A program made the position numbers and the translations under genes. A stretch of DNA of 64,000 nt from Pseudacidovorax sp. RU35E. Its GTDB lineage: Bacteria > Pseudomonadota > Gammaproteobacteria > Burkholderiales > Burkholderiaceae_C. Below the pieces are notes generated by a model. It did not search any database. It was not told the DNA's origin and saw only the letters and a list, made by a program, of their open reading frames with translations. Shown in pieces: positions 35,099 to 45,105 of this stretch. Each line of letters begins with the position of its first letter. Position 1 is the first letter of the stretch. The stretch lies in the NCBI RefSeq assembly GCF_900156165.1, contig NZ_FTMY01000015.1, positions 62,001-126,000 on the forward strand, written 5' to 3'.

Positions 35099-36664
35099 TC
35101 AGAGCCAGTGCAGCCGCGGCAACACCTGCATGACCAGCACTCCCAATACAAAACCCGTGCCACCCCAGAGCACAGCCTGCAGAAGCCGGTGGGTGCGTTT
35201 GTGGGCCGCCAGCAGCTCCTGCAGCTCGCGCCGCTCGTCGCCGGGACGCTGCGCAAGGTAGTCGTGCAACAGGCGCGGCAGCTGCGGCAGCAGCTTGGCG
35301 TAGCGCGGGCCCTCCGCACGCAGCTGCTCCCACAGCTTGCGCGGGCCGATCTGGTCGGCCATCCACTTCTCCAGGAAGGGCTTGGCCGTGGCCCACAGAT
35401 CCAGCTCGGGATCGAGCTGGCGGCCCAGGCCTTCGATGTTGAGCAGCGTCTTCTGCAGCAGCACCAGCTGCGGCTGGATCTCCACATGGAAGCGGCGCGA
35501 GGTCTGGAACAGACGCATCAGCACCATGCCCAGCGAGATCTGCCGCAGCGGCCGGTCGAAGTAGGGCTCGCACACCGTGCGGATGGCGGCTTCCAGTTCG
35601 TCGATGCGCGTGCCGGGCGGCACCCAGCCGCTTTCGAGGTGCAGCTCGGCCACGCGCTTGTAGTCACGTCGGAAGAAGGCGGCGAAGTTCTGCGCCAGGT
35701 ATTCCTTGTCGGACTCGGTGAGCGTGCCCACGATGCCGAAGTCCAGCGCGATGTAGCGGCCGAAGGTCTCGGGCGCCAGGCTCACCTGGATGTTGCCCGG
35801 GTGCATGTCGCCGTGGAAGAAGCCGTCGCGGAAGACCTGGGTGAAGAAGATGGTCACGCCGTCGCGCGCCAGCTTCTTGATGTCCACGCCCGCCGCACGG
35901 ATGCGATCGAGCTGGGCGATGGGGACGCCCTTCATGCGCTCCATCACCATCACCTCGGGATGGCACCAGTCCCAGAACATCTCGGGGATCAGCAGCATGT
36001 CGAGCTTGGCCATGTTGCGGCGCAGCTGGGCGGCATTGGCCGCCTCGCGCACCAGGTCCAGTTCGTCGTGCAGGTACTTGTCGAACTCGGCCACCACCTG
36101 CCGCGGCTTCAGACGTTTGCCATCGGCCGACAGGCCCTCGACCCAGCCGGCCATCATGGCCATCAGCTCCAGGTCCTTGTCGATGACGGTGCGCATGCCG
36201 GGGCGCAGCACCTTGACGGCGACTTCGCGCAGGCTGCCGTCCGCCAGGCGCAGCGTGGCGAAGTGCACCTGGGCAATGGAGGCGCTCGCCACCGGCGTGG
36301 TGTCGAACTGCTCGAAGATCTCGGAAATGGGCCGACGGAAGGCGCGCTCGATGGTCGCCACCGCGATGGCCGAGTCGAACGGTGGCACACGGTCCTGCAG
36401 CCAGGCGAGCTCATCGGCGATGTCGGGCGGCAGCAGGTCGCGCCGCGTGGACAGCACCTGGCCGAACTTGACGAAGATCGGGCCCAGGCTCTCGAGTGCC
36501 TCGCGCAGGCGCTGGCCCCGCGGCGCCTCCAGACGCCGTCCCAGCGTCAGGATGCGCGCCAGCCGGCGGATCAGCGGATTCTGGAAGCTGGTGAGGACGA
36601 GCTCGTCCAGGCCGTAGCGCAGTGCGACCCAGACGATGAAGAAGCCGCGGGCGATGCGCCTCAT
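35099..36664 (-). CDS. ubiB: Ubiquinone biosynthesis regulatory kinase-like protein UbiB
   Basis: A 521-residue ABC1/ADCK family protein. It has the diagnostic [21 protein letters not shown] (KxGQ motif, residues about 63-83), ATP-site [10 protein letters not shown] (the Ala-rich loop of this family), [13 protein letters not shown] and the metal-binding ALDFGIVG. Two C-terminal membrane helices anchor it. UbiB is required for ubiquinone synthesis, probably as an ATPase. The ATG at 36662-36664 overlaps the ubiJ stop (ATGA), so the two are coupled. Confidence 0.96.
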   Translation of the reverse strand: MRRIARGFFIVWVALRYGLDELVLTSFQNPLIRRLARILTLGRRLEAPRGQRLREALESLGPIFVKFGQVLSTRRDLLPPDIADELAWLQDRVPPFDSAIAVATIERAFRRPISEIFEQFDTTPVASASIAQVHFATLRLADGSLREVAVKVLRPGMRTVIDKDLELMAMMAGWVEGLSADGKRLKPRQVVAEFDKYLHDELDLVREAANAAQLRRNMAKLDMLLIPEMFWDWCHPEVMVMERMKGVPIAQLDRIRAAGVDIKKLARDGVTIFFTQVFRDGFFHGDMHPGNIQVSLAPETFGRYIALDFGIVGTLTESDKEYLAQNFAAFFRRDYKRVAELHLESGWVPPGTRIDELEAAIRTVCEPYFDRPLRQISLGMVLMRLFQTSRRFHVEIQPQLVLLQKTLLNIEGLGRQLDPELDLWATAKPFLEKWMADQIGPRKLWEQLRAEGPRYAKLLPQLPRLLHDYLAQRPGDERRELQELLAAHKRTHRLLQAVLWGGTGFVLGVLVMQVLPRLHWL

Positions 36665-37215
36665 TCGGCGCTGCCGCCGGAAGACCGCGGCCGTGCGGCG
36701 CGGTCCACGAACTGGCGCAGCGCGCCAGCCACCTTGCGGGCCGCATTGCCCACGGCGTGGGCCGGCGCATCGCCGATCAGGCGCGCCAGATCGTCCTCGA
36801 CGTCCCAACGCACATGGTCGACCAGCCAGTTGACCTCGGCCGCGAGCTGCACGTCGCCTTCGATCTCGACCTTGGGCTTGTCGCCGCGCAACTGGGCGCC
36901 GGCCAGGGCGAAGGGCGAGGTCTCGGTGATGGTGAGCGTCAGATCCGGCAGCGCCGCATCGGGCGCCACGTCGAGCAGGCCGGCCGGCGTGGCGACCAGG
37001 CGCATGTGCATCGCGCGCCAGCGGAAGAGCACGACCCGCCCCTTCTGCCGCGCCAGGCGGTCCTGCGCCTCGGGCTCCTGCTGCAGCACGTGATTCAGGA
37101 AGAGCACGGCACGGTGCTGGACCTCGTGGATGGCCCAGGCAGGCGGCTGGAGGCGCTCGCCAATGCGCTCGAACAGCGATTCCACAAAAGCAAATGAGGA
37201 CGATGGTGTGACCAT
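36661..37215 (-). CDS. ubiJ: Ubiquinone biosynthesis accessory factor UbiJ
   Basis: A 184-residue protein with an SCP2-like lipid-binding domain: [17 protein letters not shown] then [20 protein letters not shown] and a C-terminal DDLARLIGD with a basic tail. UbiJ binds lipid intermediates and helps the Ubi complex. It precedes ubiB with a 4-bp overlap, and the ubiE gene lies upstream in the same direction, so the three ubiquinone genes (with a Tim44-like gene between) probably work in one unit. I chose ATG 37213-37215, where the conserved start begins. Confidence 0.9.
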   Translation of the reverse strand: MVTPSSSFAFVESLFERIGERLQPPAWAIHEVQHRAVLFLNHVLQQEPEAQDRLARQKGRVVLFRWRAMHMRLVATPAGLLDVAPDAALPDLTLTITETSPFALAGAQLRGDKPKVEIEGDVQLAAEVNWLVDHVRWDVEDDLARLIGDAPAHAVGNAARKVAGALRQFVDRAARPRSSGGSAE

Positions 37216-37284
37216 GTCCCCATTATCTGGTGGCGGGCCGCTGCGCAGGCAGAAACCCGGGCCCGTCCGACGGGCCAATGCGCC

Positions 37285-38301
37285 TTATTGGAGCGCCTGC
37301 ACGCCGGCCACGAGCCAGCCGCCGCCGTGGGCGGGCTTGCTCATGTTCCAGACCTCGCGGAAGGGGCTCGGGCCCGTCGAATCGTCCTCGCGGATCATGC
37401 CGGAGAACTCCACGCTGGCGAGGTAGACGTCGGGCATCTCCTCGATGCCCAGCAGCTTGGCGTCGAGCATCACCACTTCCGTCTTGTTGGGACGGCCGCC
37501 GGAACTGCGCTCGCGCTCTTCCAGCTGGGTGCGGATCTCTTCGACCATGCTGTCGGTCATCATGGAGCGAAGCGCCGGAATGTCGGCGCGGTCCCAGGCA
37601 TGCTGCAGCGTCACGAAGTTGCGCTTGGCCGCGGCCAGGAACCCATCGACATCGAAGCCGTCAGGCACACCCCAACCCTGCGCACCTTGCAGCGCAGAGC
37701 CGATGCTCACGCCGGTCGCACCCGCCAGGGTGGAAGCCGAGCCGCCATTGCCACTCGCGGCCGTGCCGTCGAAGGCCGCCTGCTGGCGCTCCCAGGGACG
37801 GGCCGAGGCATCGTTGCCGACGTTGTTGGGGCTGTAGCTGCGCGGCATGCTCGGCGAACCGGCAGCACCGGCGCCCTGCATGGCCAACTGGCCAGTGGCG
37901 CCACGCGAGCGGTTGCTCAACACGCGCCAGACCACCACGGCGGCCAGCACCAGCAGCGCGATCAGCAGGAAGTTGCCGAAGGCGGCGCCCAGGCCCAGCG
38001 AATTCGCCAGCCATGCCAGGCCCAGGCCAGCCGCGAGGCCGCCCAGCATGCCTGCCCACGGACGCTTGGGCGCGGCCTGCGCTGCGCCTGCGGGCGCACC
38101 GGGCTTGGCCGCCGGCGCCGCGTTGGTCGCATTCTGGGTCGGAGCGCCCGGTGCGGCCGGCGGCGCCGCCTCACGCTGCGTCACGTTGTTGGACTGCCGC
38201 CCCATCGACTTGCCCCCGCCCATGCGCTTGGCATCGGCGTCCAGGCTCACGACGGCCATCGACGCACACACCAGCAGCACAGCCCACAAATTTCGCTTCA
38301 T
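37285..38301 (-). CDS. Tim44-like domain protein
   Basis: A 338-residue protein. It begins with a signal sequence (MKRNLWAVLLVCASMAVVSL), then a low-complexity Ala/Pro region, a Gly-rich membrane segment (WAGMLGGLAAGLGLAWLANS, near residue 82) and a second helix, and ends with a Tim44-like domain (FLAAAKRNFVTLQHAWDRAD to the end). Its role is not established in bacteria; the family is linked to the membrane. It lies between ubiE and ubiJ, a conserved order, suggesting a link to ubiquinone or membrane assembly. Confidence 0.88.
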   Translation of the reverse strand: MKRNLWAVLLVCASMAVVSLDADAKRMGGGKSMGRQSNNVTQREAAPPAAPGAPTQNATNAAPAAKPGAPAGAAQAAPKRPWAGMLGGLAAGLGLAWLANSLGLGAAFGNFLLIALLVLAAVVVWRVLSNRSRGATGQLAMQGAGAAGSPSMPRSYSPNNVGNDASARPWERQQAAFDGTAASGNGGSASTLAGATGVSIGSALQGAQGWGVPDGFDVDGFLAAAKRNFVTLQHAWDRADIPALRSMMTDSMVEEIRTQLEERERSSGGRPNKTEVVMLDAKLLGIEEMPDVYLASVEFSGMIREDDSTGPSPFREVWNMSKPAHGGGWLVAGVQALQ

Positions 38302-38433
38302 CGTCCAGTCTCCTTCCGGATTCGAAACATCAGTTTCAGATCGACTCGTAGTTCTCTTGTTGTGTGAATAGCGAGCACGCTACTCCCCTTGCACCTGACG
38401 GCCCCATGCAATGAGGCCGGGCCGGTCAGCCCC

Positions 38434-39165
38434 TCAACACTTGATTCCAACATGCAGGGCCACCACGCCCCCTGTCATGTTGTGATAGTCCACATGTCCG
38501 AAACCGCCCTCTTTCATGAGGGTCTTGAGCGACTCCTGATCCGGATGCATCCGGATGGACTCGGCCAGGTAACGGTAGCTGGCGTCGTCGCCCGCCACCG
38601 CCTTGCCCAGGCGCGGCAGCACGTTGAAGGAATACCAGTCGTAGGCCTTGCGTAGAGGCTGGGCCACCTGAGAGAACTCCAGCACCAGCAGCTTGCCGCG
38701 CGGACGCAGCACGCGATTCATCTCTTTGAGCGCCGCGTCCTTGTGCGTCATGTTGCGCAGGCCGAAGGCCACGGTGACGACGTCGAAATGGTTGTCCGGG
38801 AAGGGCAGCTTCTCGGCATCGCAGACCGTGGTGGGCAGCACCACGCCGGCATCGAGCAGGCGCTCGCGGCCGGTGCGCAGCATGGCCTCGTTGATGTCGG
38901 TGTGCACCACCTGGCCGCTGCGGCCCACCTTCTTGGCGAAGGCGAGCGCGAGGTCACCGGTGCCGCCGGCGATGTCCAGCACCTTCGAGCCTTCGCGCAC
39001 GTTCGCGACCATCACGGTGTACGCCTTCCATGCCCGGTGCAGGCCCATGGACATCAGGTCGTTCATCAGGTCGTAGCGCGGGGCCACGGAATCGAACACG
39101 CCGCGCACGCGGCGCGCCTTGTCGCTTTCGTCGACGGTCTCGAAACCGAAGTGGGTGGAACTCAT
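38434..39165 (-). CDS. ubiE: Ubiquinone/menaquinone C-methyltransferase UbiE
   Basis: A 243-residue class I SAM-dependent methyltransferase. SAM-binding motif I is [18 protein letters not shown]; the UbiE signatures [17 protein letters not shown] and [11 protein letters not shown]-like [17 protein letters not shown] are present. It methylates the quinone ring in ubiquinone (and menaquinone) synthesis. The ATG at 39163-39165 was chosen because FGFETV, the family start, follows at once. The DUF971 gene lies 90 bp upstream. Confidence 0.97.
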   Translation of the reverse strand: MSSTHFGFETVDESDKARRVRGVFDSVAPRYDLMNDLMSMGLHRAWKAYTVMVANVREGSKVLDIAGGTGDLALAFAKKVGRSGQVVHTDINEAMLRTGRERLLDAGVVLPTTVCDAEKLPFPDNHFDVVTVAFGLRNMTHKDAALKEMNRVLRPRGKLLVLEFSQVAQPLRKAYDWYSFNVLPRLGKAVAGDDASYRYLAESIRMHPDQESLKTLMKEGGFGHVDYHNMTGGVVALHVGIKC

Positions 39166-39255
39166 GGGTCCGATGTTAGGCGGATCGTGCAGCCTTCCGG
39201 CCGACGACCCTTGACAGGCGGCGGACATTCGCGCAGCGCGCGATGCCCGTCGACC

Positions 39256-39669
39256 TCAGGAAGGACTGCAGGTGGCGGGGCCCGACTTGGGCATGGGCGC
39301 ATCGCGGTCGACACCCGCTTCGGCGATGCGGCGCTCGTATTCGGCCCAGTGCTCGGACTGGCGCGCGCCCAGGTCGTAGAGCAGGTCCCAGGAATAGATG
39401 CCGCTTTCGTGCCCGTCGCTGAAGAGCGGCTGCACGGCATAGTGGCCCACCAGTTGCAGGTCAACGATCTCGACCTCGCGCTTGCCCGTTTGCAGGATCT
39501 CCTGGCCAGGCCCGTGGCCCTTCACTTCGGCCGAGGGCGAGCTGATGCGCAGCAGTTCGTAGGGGATGCGGAACACCGCGCCATCGGAAAAGCCCACCTC
39601 CAGCACACGCGACTGCGCATGCAGGGTGATGGATTCGGGCGTCGGTGCGCCGGGCTTCAAGCCTGCCAT
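39256..39669 (-). CDS. DUF971 (gamma-butyrobetaine hydroxylase-like N-domain) protein
   Basis: A 137-residue protein of the DUF971 family: an N-terminal PTPESITLHAQSRVLEV strand and FRIPYELLRISSPSAEVKGH, then VGHYAVQPLFSDGHESGIYSW. The domain is found at the N-terminus of gamma-butyrobetaine hydroxylases and alone in bacteria, where it is linked to Fe-S proteins. It may bind metal. It lies next to ubiE and 25 bp after the HIT gene in the same direction. Confidence 0.9.
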   Translation of the reverse strand: MAGLKPGAPTPESITLHAQSRVLEVGFSDGAVFRIPYELLRISSPSAEVKGHGPGQEILQTGKREVEIVDLQLVGHYAVQPLFSDGHESGIYSWDLLYDLGARQSEHWAEYERRIAEAGVDRDAPMPKSGPATCSPS

Positions 39670-39694
39670 GCGGAAGATTCCTTGCTCATCGAGA

Positions 39695-40129
39695 TCAACG
39701 GCGCGCGAGCGCGGCCACCATGGCCGCCTCCGCCGCGGGCAGGCGGGCCTGCACGTCCTGCTCGCGCGCGATGTCGCGCGCACGGCGCGCCTCGGCCCAC
39801 ACGGGCGAGGGAAAGTGGCTGTCCCAGTCGAAGCGCGCGATCACGTGCCAGTGCAGGTGCGGGACCATGTTGCCGAGCGTGGCCACGTTCATCTTGGCGG
39901 GCGCCAGCGCATCGCGCAGCGCACGCTCCACGGCCACCACCACGCGCATGCACTCGGCACGCTCGTCGTCCGGCAGGTCGGAGAACTCGACCACGTGCGC
40001 CGTCCACACCACGCGGTAGAAGGCCGGAAAGCCCGCCTCCTGTGCATGGATCACGCGCCACTGCGCGCCCTGTGCGACCACGCGGCCGCCCCGCTCGTCG
40101 CACAGCGGGCAGCCTGCGACCACGCTCAC
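39695..40129 (-). CDS. HIT family hydrolase
   Basis: A 144-residue histidine-triad protein. The active-site motif is HLHWHVIAR (variant of HxHxHxx), near residue 92, preceded by LGNMVPHL; an N-terminal zinc-type pair CPLC is visible at residues 7-10. HIT proteins hydrolyse nucleotide phosphoramidates or dinucleotides. Its ATG overlaps the stop of the large FAD/Fe-S gene (40126-40129), so it is translationally coupled to it. Confidence 0.9.
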   Translation of the reverse strand: MSVVAGCPLCDERGGRVVAQGAQWRVIHAQEAGFPAFYRVVWTAHVVEFSDLPDDERAECMRVVVAVERALRDALAPAKMNVATLGNMVPHLHWHVIARFDWDSHFPSPVWAEARRARDIAREQDVQARLPAAEAAMVAALARR

Positions 40130-43100
40130 ACCAGCACCCGCTCGATCCCGCCCGCGTTGGCGGCGGACACGTATTCGGGCATCCAGTTCTCGCCCAGGAT
40201 GCGGCGCGCCATCTCGACCACGATGTAGTCTGCTTCGAGCAGGCCGTTGTTCAGGTCATTGCCGTAGCGCGACAGGCCCTGCAGGCAGCTCGGGCAGCTG
40301 GTGAGGATCTTCACGTCGCCCTGCGCCGGCAGCGCATGGGCGGCGCGCAGCGCGGCCTCGCCCTTCTTCAGCTCTTCTTCCTTGCGAAAGCGGATCTGCG
40401 TGGAGATGTCCGGGCGCGTCACGCCCAGCGTGCCGGATTCGCCACAGCAGCGGTCGCTCTTGAGCACCTGGTCGCCCACCAGCGACTTCACGGTCTTCAT
40501 CGGATCCTGCAGCTTCATGGGCGTGTGGCAGGGGTCGTGGTACAGGTAGGCGGCGGCGTTGGCCTCCAGCTTGATGCCCTTCTCCAGCAGGTACTCGTGG
40601 ATGTCGATGATCCGGCAGCCGGGGAAGATCTTGTCGAACTGGTAGCCCTGCAGCTGGTCGTAGCAGGTGCCGCAGCTCACCACCACGGTCTTGATGTCCA
40701 GGTAGTTGAGCGTGTTGGCCACGCGGTGGAACAGCACCCGGTTGTCCGTGATCATCTGCTCGGCCTTGTCGAACTGGCCCGAGCCACGCTGCGGATAGCC
40801 GCAGCACAGATAGCCCGGCGGCAGCACCGTCTGCACGCCGGCATGCCACAGCATGGCCTGCGTCGCCAGGCCCACCTGCGAGAACAGCCGCTCCGAGCCG
40901 CAGCCCGGGAAGTAGAAGACCGCCTCGGTCTCCGGCGTCGTGGCCTTGGGGTCGCGGATGATCGGGACGTAGTCGGCGTCCTCGATGTCCAGCAGCGCGC
41001 GGGCCGTCTTCTTGGGCAGGCCGCCGGGCATCTTCTTGTTGACGAAGTGGATGACCTGTTCCTTGATCGGCGCCGTGCCCAGGCTGGCCGGCGGATGCGC
41101 GGTCTGCTTCTTGGCCGCGGGACGCAGCAGGTCGTTGGCCAGGCGCTGCGCCTTGAAGCCCACTTCCACCATGCCGGTGCGCATGGCCTTGATGGTCGAC
41201 GGATTGGTCGCGTTCAGGAAGAACATGGCCGCCGCGTTGCCGGGGCGGAAGCTCTTCTGGCCCATCTTGCGCAACAGGTTGCGCATGTTCATCGACACGT
41301 CGCCGAAGTCGATCTTCACCGGGCAGGGCGTCAGGCACTTGTGGCACACCGTGCAGTGGTCGGCCACGTCCTCGAACTCCTGCCAGTGCTGGATCGACAC
41401 GCCGCGGCGCGTCTGCTCCTCGTACAGGAAGGCCTCGACCAGCAGCGAGGTGGCGAGGATCTTGTTGCGCGGGCTGTAGAGCAGGTTGGCGCGCGGCACA
41501 TGCGTGGCGCACACCGGCTTGCACTTGCCGCAGCGCAGGCAGTCCTTCACCGAGTCGGCAATGGCGCCGATGTCGGACTGCTGCATGATGATCGACTCGT
41601 GCCCCATCAGCCCGAAACTGGGCGTATAGGCATTGGTCAGGTCGGCATGACGGGCATCGGCCGGCGCCGCATCGCCGCGCAGCAGCTTGCCCTTGTTGAA
41701 GCGGCCTTCCGGATCGACCTGCTGCATGTACTGCGCGAAGGGCGCCAGCTCCTCGTCGGACAGGAACTCCAGCTTGGTGATGCCGATGCCGTGCTCGCCC
41801 GAGATCACGCCGTCCAGGCTGCGGGCGAGCTTCATGATGCGCTCCACGGCCTCGTGGGCCGTCTGCAGCATCTCGTAGTCGTCGCTGTTGACGGGGATGT
41901 TGGTGTGCACATTGCCGTCGCCAGCATGCATGTGCAGCGCCACCCATACACGGCCCTTGAGCACGCGCTTGTGGATGGCCTCGCACTCGGCCAGGATGGG
42001 CGCGAACTCGCTGCCGCCGAAGATCTTGGCCAACGGCGCGCGGATCTCGGTCTTCCAGCTGGCGCGCAGCGAGTGGTCCTGCAGTTGCGGGAACAGCGCT
42101 TCCACGTCGCCCAGCCAGCTCTGCCAGCGGCCGCGCACCTCGCGCACCAGGGCCACGGCCTGCTGGACGCGGCCTTCCAGCAGCTCGGCGGCGGGAATCT
42201 CGTGCGCGTCGTCGCTCTTGCCCAGCGGCAGGTTGCCGCGCGAGAGGAAGGCCTCCAGCTCGTGCGTGAGTCGGATCTTGTTGCGCAGCGACAGTTCGAT
42301 GTTGATGCGCTCGATGCCGTCGGTGTACTCGGCCATCCGCGGGAGCGGGATCACCACGTCCTCATTGATCTTGAAGGCGTTGGTGTGGCGGCTGATGGCC
42401 GCGGTGCGCTTGCGGTCCAGCCAGAACTTCTTGCGCGCCTCGGGGCTGATGGCAATGAAGCCCTCGCCCGAGCGCGAGTTGGCGATGCGCACCACCTCGC
42501 TGGTGACGCGGGCCACGGCGTCGGCATCGTCGCCGCTGATGTCGCCGAAGAGCACCATCTTGGGCAGGCCGCCGCCGTGCTTCTTGCTCTTGGTGGCATA
42601 GCCCACGGCCTTGAGGTAGCGGTCGTCCAGGTGCTCCAGCCCCGCGAGCAGCACGCCCGAGCGCTTCTGCTCCGCGAACATGAAGTCCTTGATCTCGACG
42701 ATCGAGGGCACGGCGTCCTTGGCATTGCCGAAGAACTCCAGGCAGACGGTTCGCGTGTGCGCCGGCATGCGGTGCACCACCCAGCGGCAGCTGGTGATCA
42801 GGCCGTCGCAGCCTTCCTTCTGGATGCCGGGCAGGCCGGCCAGGAACTTGTCGGTGACATCCTTGCCCAGGCCTTCCTTGCGGAAGGTGCGGCCAGGGAT
42901 CTCCAGGCGCTCGGTTCGCAGGGGCGTGCGGCCGTCGGCGGCAAAGTACTGCAGCTCGAAGACCGCGCTGTCGACGTCGTGGATCTTGCCCAGGTTGTGG
43001 CCCAGGCGCGTGACTTCCAGCCACTCGGCCTGCGGCGTGACCATGCGCCAGGAGGCCAGGTTGTCCAGCGCCGTGCCCCACAGCACGGCCTTCTTGCCGC

Positions 43101-44004
43101 CGGCGTTCATGGCCACGTTGCCGCCCACGCAGGACGCCTCGGCCGAGGTCGGGTCGACCGCGAAGACGAAGCCCGCCCGCTCGGCCGCATCGGCCACGCG
43201 CTGCGTCACCACACCGGCCTCGGTCCAGATGGTGGGCACCGGGCCGTCCAGGCCGGGCAGGCTCACCATCTCGACCTCGGTCATGGCCTCGAGCTTCTCG
43301 GTGTTGATCACCACGCTCTTCCAGGTCAGCGGAATGGCGCCGCCGGTGTAGCCGGTGCCGCCCCCGCGCGGAATGATGGTGAGGCCGAGCTCGATGCAGG
43401 CGGCCACCAGCGCGGCCATCTCGGCCTCGGTGTCGGGCACCAGCACGACGAAGGGGTATTCCACCCGCCAGTCTGTGGCGTCGGTCACGTGGGCCACGCG
43501 CGAGAGGCCGTCGAATTTGATGTTGTCGCGCGCCGTGCAGCGACGCAGCACGCGCTGGGCCTTCTGACGCAGGGCCGCGAGTTCGTCGAAGTGGGCGGAG
43601 AAGCCGTCGATGGCCTGCTGCACCAGCACCAGCAGCTCGCCCACCAGCGTGTCGCGCTGAGCGTCGTCCTGCGGCGTGCGGCGGCGCTGCACCTCGGCCA
43701 GGCGGTGGCGCAGGGCCTCGACCAGCTGGCCGCGGCGGCGCGGGTTGTCCAGCAGGTCGTCCACCAGGTAGGGATTGCGCTGCACCACCCAGATGTCGCC
43801 CAGCACCTCGTACAGCATGCGGGCGGAGCGGCCCGTGCGGCGCTCGTCGCGCAGGCTCTGCAGCAGCTCCCAGGCCCGGCTGCCGAGCAGGCGGATCACG
43901 ATCTCGCGATCGGAGAAGCTGGTGTAGTTGTACGGAATCTCGCGCAGACGCGCCGGCTCGGCGGCCTGCGACAGCAGCGCATTGAGCGCGGTCGGGGCAT
44001 TCAT
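40126..44004 (-). CDS. Large FAD/iron-sulfur oxidoreductase (DUF3683, GlcD-GlcF-like fusion)
   Basis: A 1292-residue soluble protein with several domains: an N-terminal DUF3683 region ([19 protein letters not shown], residues 23-41), an FAD_binding_4 domain ([11 protein letters not shown], residues 212-222), an FAD-linked oxidase C-terminal domain, two [4Fe-4S] motifs ([11 protein letters not shown] near residue 820 and [12 protein letters not shown] near 885), and two CCG domains ([11 protein letters not shown] near 1066, CCGESGTLG near 1187). This is a GlcD-like plus GlcF-like fusion, likely a D-2-hydroxyacid (lactate-type) dehydrogenase feeding the quinone pool; the substrate is unknown. 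It ends over the HIT gene. Confidence 0.93.
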   Translation of the reverse strand: MNAPTALNALLSQAAEPARLREIPYNYTSFSDREIVIRLLGSRAWELLQSLRDERRTGRSARMLYEVLGDIWVVQRNPYLVDDLLDNPRRRGQLVEALRHRLAEVQRRRTPQDDAQRDTLVGELLVLVQQAIDGFSAHFDELAALRQKAQRVLRRCTARDNIKFDGLSRVAHVTDATDWRVEYPFVVLVPDTEAEMAALVAACIELGLTIIPRGGGTGYTGGAIPLTWKSVVINTEKLEAMTEVEMVSLPGLDGPVPTIWTEAGVVTQRVADAAERAGFVFAVDPTSAEASCVGGNVAMNAGGKKAVLWGTALDNLASWRMVTPQAEWLEVTRLGHNLGKIHDVDSAVFELQYFAADGRTPLRTERLEIPGRTFRKEGLGKDVTDKFLAGLPGIQKEGCDGLITSCRWVVHRMPAHTRTVCLEFFGNAKDAVPSIVEIKDFMFAEQKRSGVLLAGLEHLDDRYLKAVGYATKSKKHGGGLPKMVLFGDISGDDADAVARVTSEVVRIANSRSGEGFIAISPEARKKFWLDRKRTAAISRHTNAFKINEDVVIPLPRMAEYTDGIERINIELSLRNKIRLTHELEAFLSRGNLPLGKSDDAHEIPAAELLEGRVQQAVALVREVRGRWQSWLGDVEALFPQLQDHSLRASWKTEIRAPLAKIFGGSEFAPILAECEAIHKRVLKGRVWVALHMHAGDGNVHTNIPVNSDDYEMLQTAHEAVERIMKLARSLDGVISGEHGIGITKLEFLSDEELAPFAQYMQQVDPEGRFNKGKLLRGDAAPADARHADLTNAYTPSFGLMGHESIIMQQSDIGAIADSVKDCLRCGKCKPVCATHVPRANLLYSPRNKILATSLLVEAFLYEEQTRRGVSIQHWQEFEDVADHCTVCHKCLTPCPVKIDFGDVSMNMRNLLRKMGQKSFRPGNAAAMFFLNATNPSTIKAMRTGMVEVGFKAQRLANDLLRPAAKKQTAHPPASLGTAPIKEQVIHFVNKKMPGGLPKKTARALLDIEDADYVPIIRDPKATTPETEAVFYFPGCGSERLFSQVGLATQAMLWHAGVQTVLPPGYLCCGYPQRGSGQFDKAEQMITDNRVLFHRVANTLNYLDIKTVVVSCGTCYDQLQGYQFDKIFPGCRIIDIHEYLLEKGIKLEANAAAYLYHDPCHTPMKLQDPMKTVKSLVGDQVLKSDRCCGESGTLGVTRPDISTQIRFRKEEELKKGEAALRAAHALPAQGDVKILTSCPSCLQGLSRYGNDLNNGLLEADYIVVEMARRILGENWMPEYVSAANAGGIERVLV

Positions 44005-44055
44005 CGGGGGAAGGCGCCACGGCAGGGCGCCTCGCGCCCTTGAACCGGGGGGCGG

Positions 44056-44061
44056 ATTTTA
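44056..44061 (-). promoter_or_regulatory. Candidate -10 box for the FAD/iron-sulfur gene
   Basis: TAAAAT on the minus strand, about 52 bp before the start at 44004. A hairpin (CGCCGCC / GGCGGCG, 44064-44082), probably the terminator of the VOC gene, lies just upstream of it. Confidence 0.4.
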
Positions 44062-44126
44062 GTCGCCGCCCTCATGGCGGCGCTCGTCAAGGCCCATGCG
44101 CGGCCGCGCCCTCCACATCGGGCAGG

Positions 44127-44519
44127 TTAGACCGTGATTTCGATCCGGTTGCCCTCAGGGTCGAGTACCACGCTTTCGTAGTAGCCGTCGCCAGTGCGCC
44201 GCGGCCCGTCGAGCAACGGCGCGCCCTGGCGCTGCAGATCCTTCGTCAGTGCGTCGACCCGGGCCTCGCTGCCCACCGCCATGGCCAGATGCGTCAGGCC
44301 CATGCGCTGGCTGCCGGGTGCCGCCGCCAGCGGCGCCAGCGTGCTCGTGGTCATGAACTCGATCCGGCCACCGTCGCCGAAGGCCACGAAACGGGAGGCG
44401 AATCCCTTGGCGGCATTCGTGTAGAGCGACCCGACCTGGCCATCGAAAGCGCGGGCATAGAAGGCGCACATGGCGTCCAGATCGTGCACCCAGAGGGCGA
44501 CATGGTCGATGCGTGGCAT
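44127..44519 (-). CDS. VOC (glyoxalase/dioxygenase) family protein
   Basis: A 130-residue vicinal-oxygen-chelate protein with a single pair of beta-alpha-beta-beta-beta units: DHVALWVHDLDAMCAFYARA at the N-terminus with a first metal His, GLTHLAMAVGSEARVDAL at the centre, and LDPEGNRIEITV at the end with a likely metal Glu. The family includes glyoxalase, dioxygenases and resistance proteins; no substrate is evident. It follows the DUF488 gene by 42 bp in the same direction. Confidence 0.85.
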   Translation of the reverse strand: MPRIDHVALWVHDLDAMCAFYARAFDGQVGSLYTNAAKGFASRFVAFGDGGRIEFMTTSTLAPLAAAPGSQRMGLTHLAMAVGSEARVDALTKDLQRQGAPLLDGPRRTGDGYYESVVLDPEGNRIEITV

Positions 44520-44561
44520 GGAGGCAATGGAAGACGAGGAAAGTTATGGCAGGAGAGGACG

Positions 44562-44963
44562 TTACGCGGTCTCATCGCCTGCGAAGACGGCGCCGCGGGC
44601 CGCCAGCAGTTCGCGCAGGACCGAGCGATGGCAGCGGCTCTCATGCTCGCAGTAGCAGCCGACGGACAGGTTGGCGTCGCGCGACAGGACAGCCAGCAGG
44701 TCGAGCGACTGCTGAGCCTCCGGCGTGTTCAGCTCCGCCTTGAATTTGCGCACGAAGGCGGACCATTGCTGCGGCGTCTCGGCCTCGCGTCCCTGCTTCA
44801 GGGTGTCGGCAGAGGGCGCCAGGACGGGGAACCAGACGTCGTACCAGTTGCCCGACGAGAACGCCGCCTTGGACACACCACGGGGCGGGCGGCGGACGGT
44901 TCCGATGCGCGTGCCTTCGTCCGCGGCACGCGGCGACCCCTGCTGAACGACTCGAAGTGGCAT
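44562..44963 (-). CDS. DUF488 family protein
   Basis: A 133-residue protein of the DUF488 family: GNWYDVWFPVLAPSADTL early and the family's C-terminal signature CYCEHESRCHRSVLRELLAARGA with paired cysteines and histidines. The function is unknown; the Cys/His pattern might bind metal. I chose ATG 44961-44963 because the conserved part begins soon after; upstream frame is Arg-rich and looks non-coding. It lies between serA and the VOC gene. Confidence 0.8.
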   Translation of the reverse strand: MPLRVVQQGSPRAADEGTRIGTVRRPPRGVSKAAFSSGNWYDVWFPVLAPSADTLKQGREAETPQQWSAFVRKFKAELNTPEAQQSLDLLAVLSRDANLSVGCYCEHESRCHRSVLRELLAARGAVFAGDETA

Positions 44964-45105
44964 GGACGCTCCCGGCAATGACGAGGAGCGCCATCGTACG
45001 GGCACCCGAGGCCGGCTCTTGCGGCAGTGGCCGCGGCTTCGGCAGTGCTGCGAGGCGGCCCCGGCGGGACCCGCAAGCGACGCCGAGGCAGGCGCGGCGC
45101 GGCGC

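Noticed and set aside
38743-44043. A very long plus-strand open frame (over 1700 codons) opposite the FAD/iron-sulfur gene
   Set aside because: It is antisense to a gene with clear domain motifs, is rich in His, Gln, Ala and Arg, and has no recognisable domain; typical of GC-rich shadow frames.
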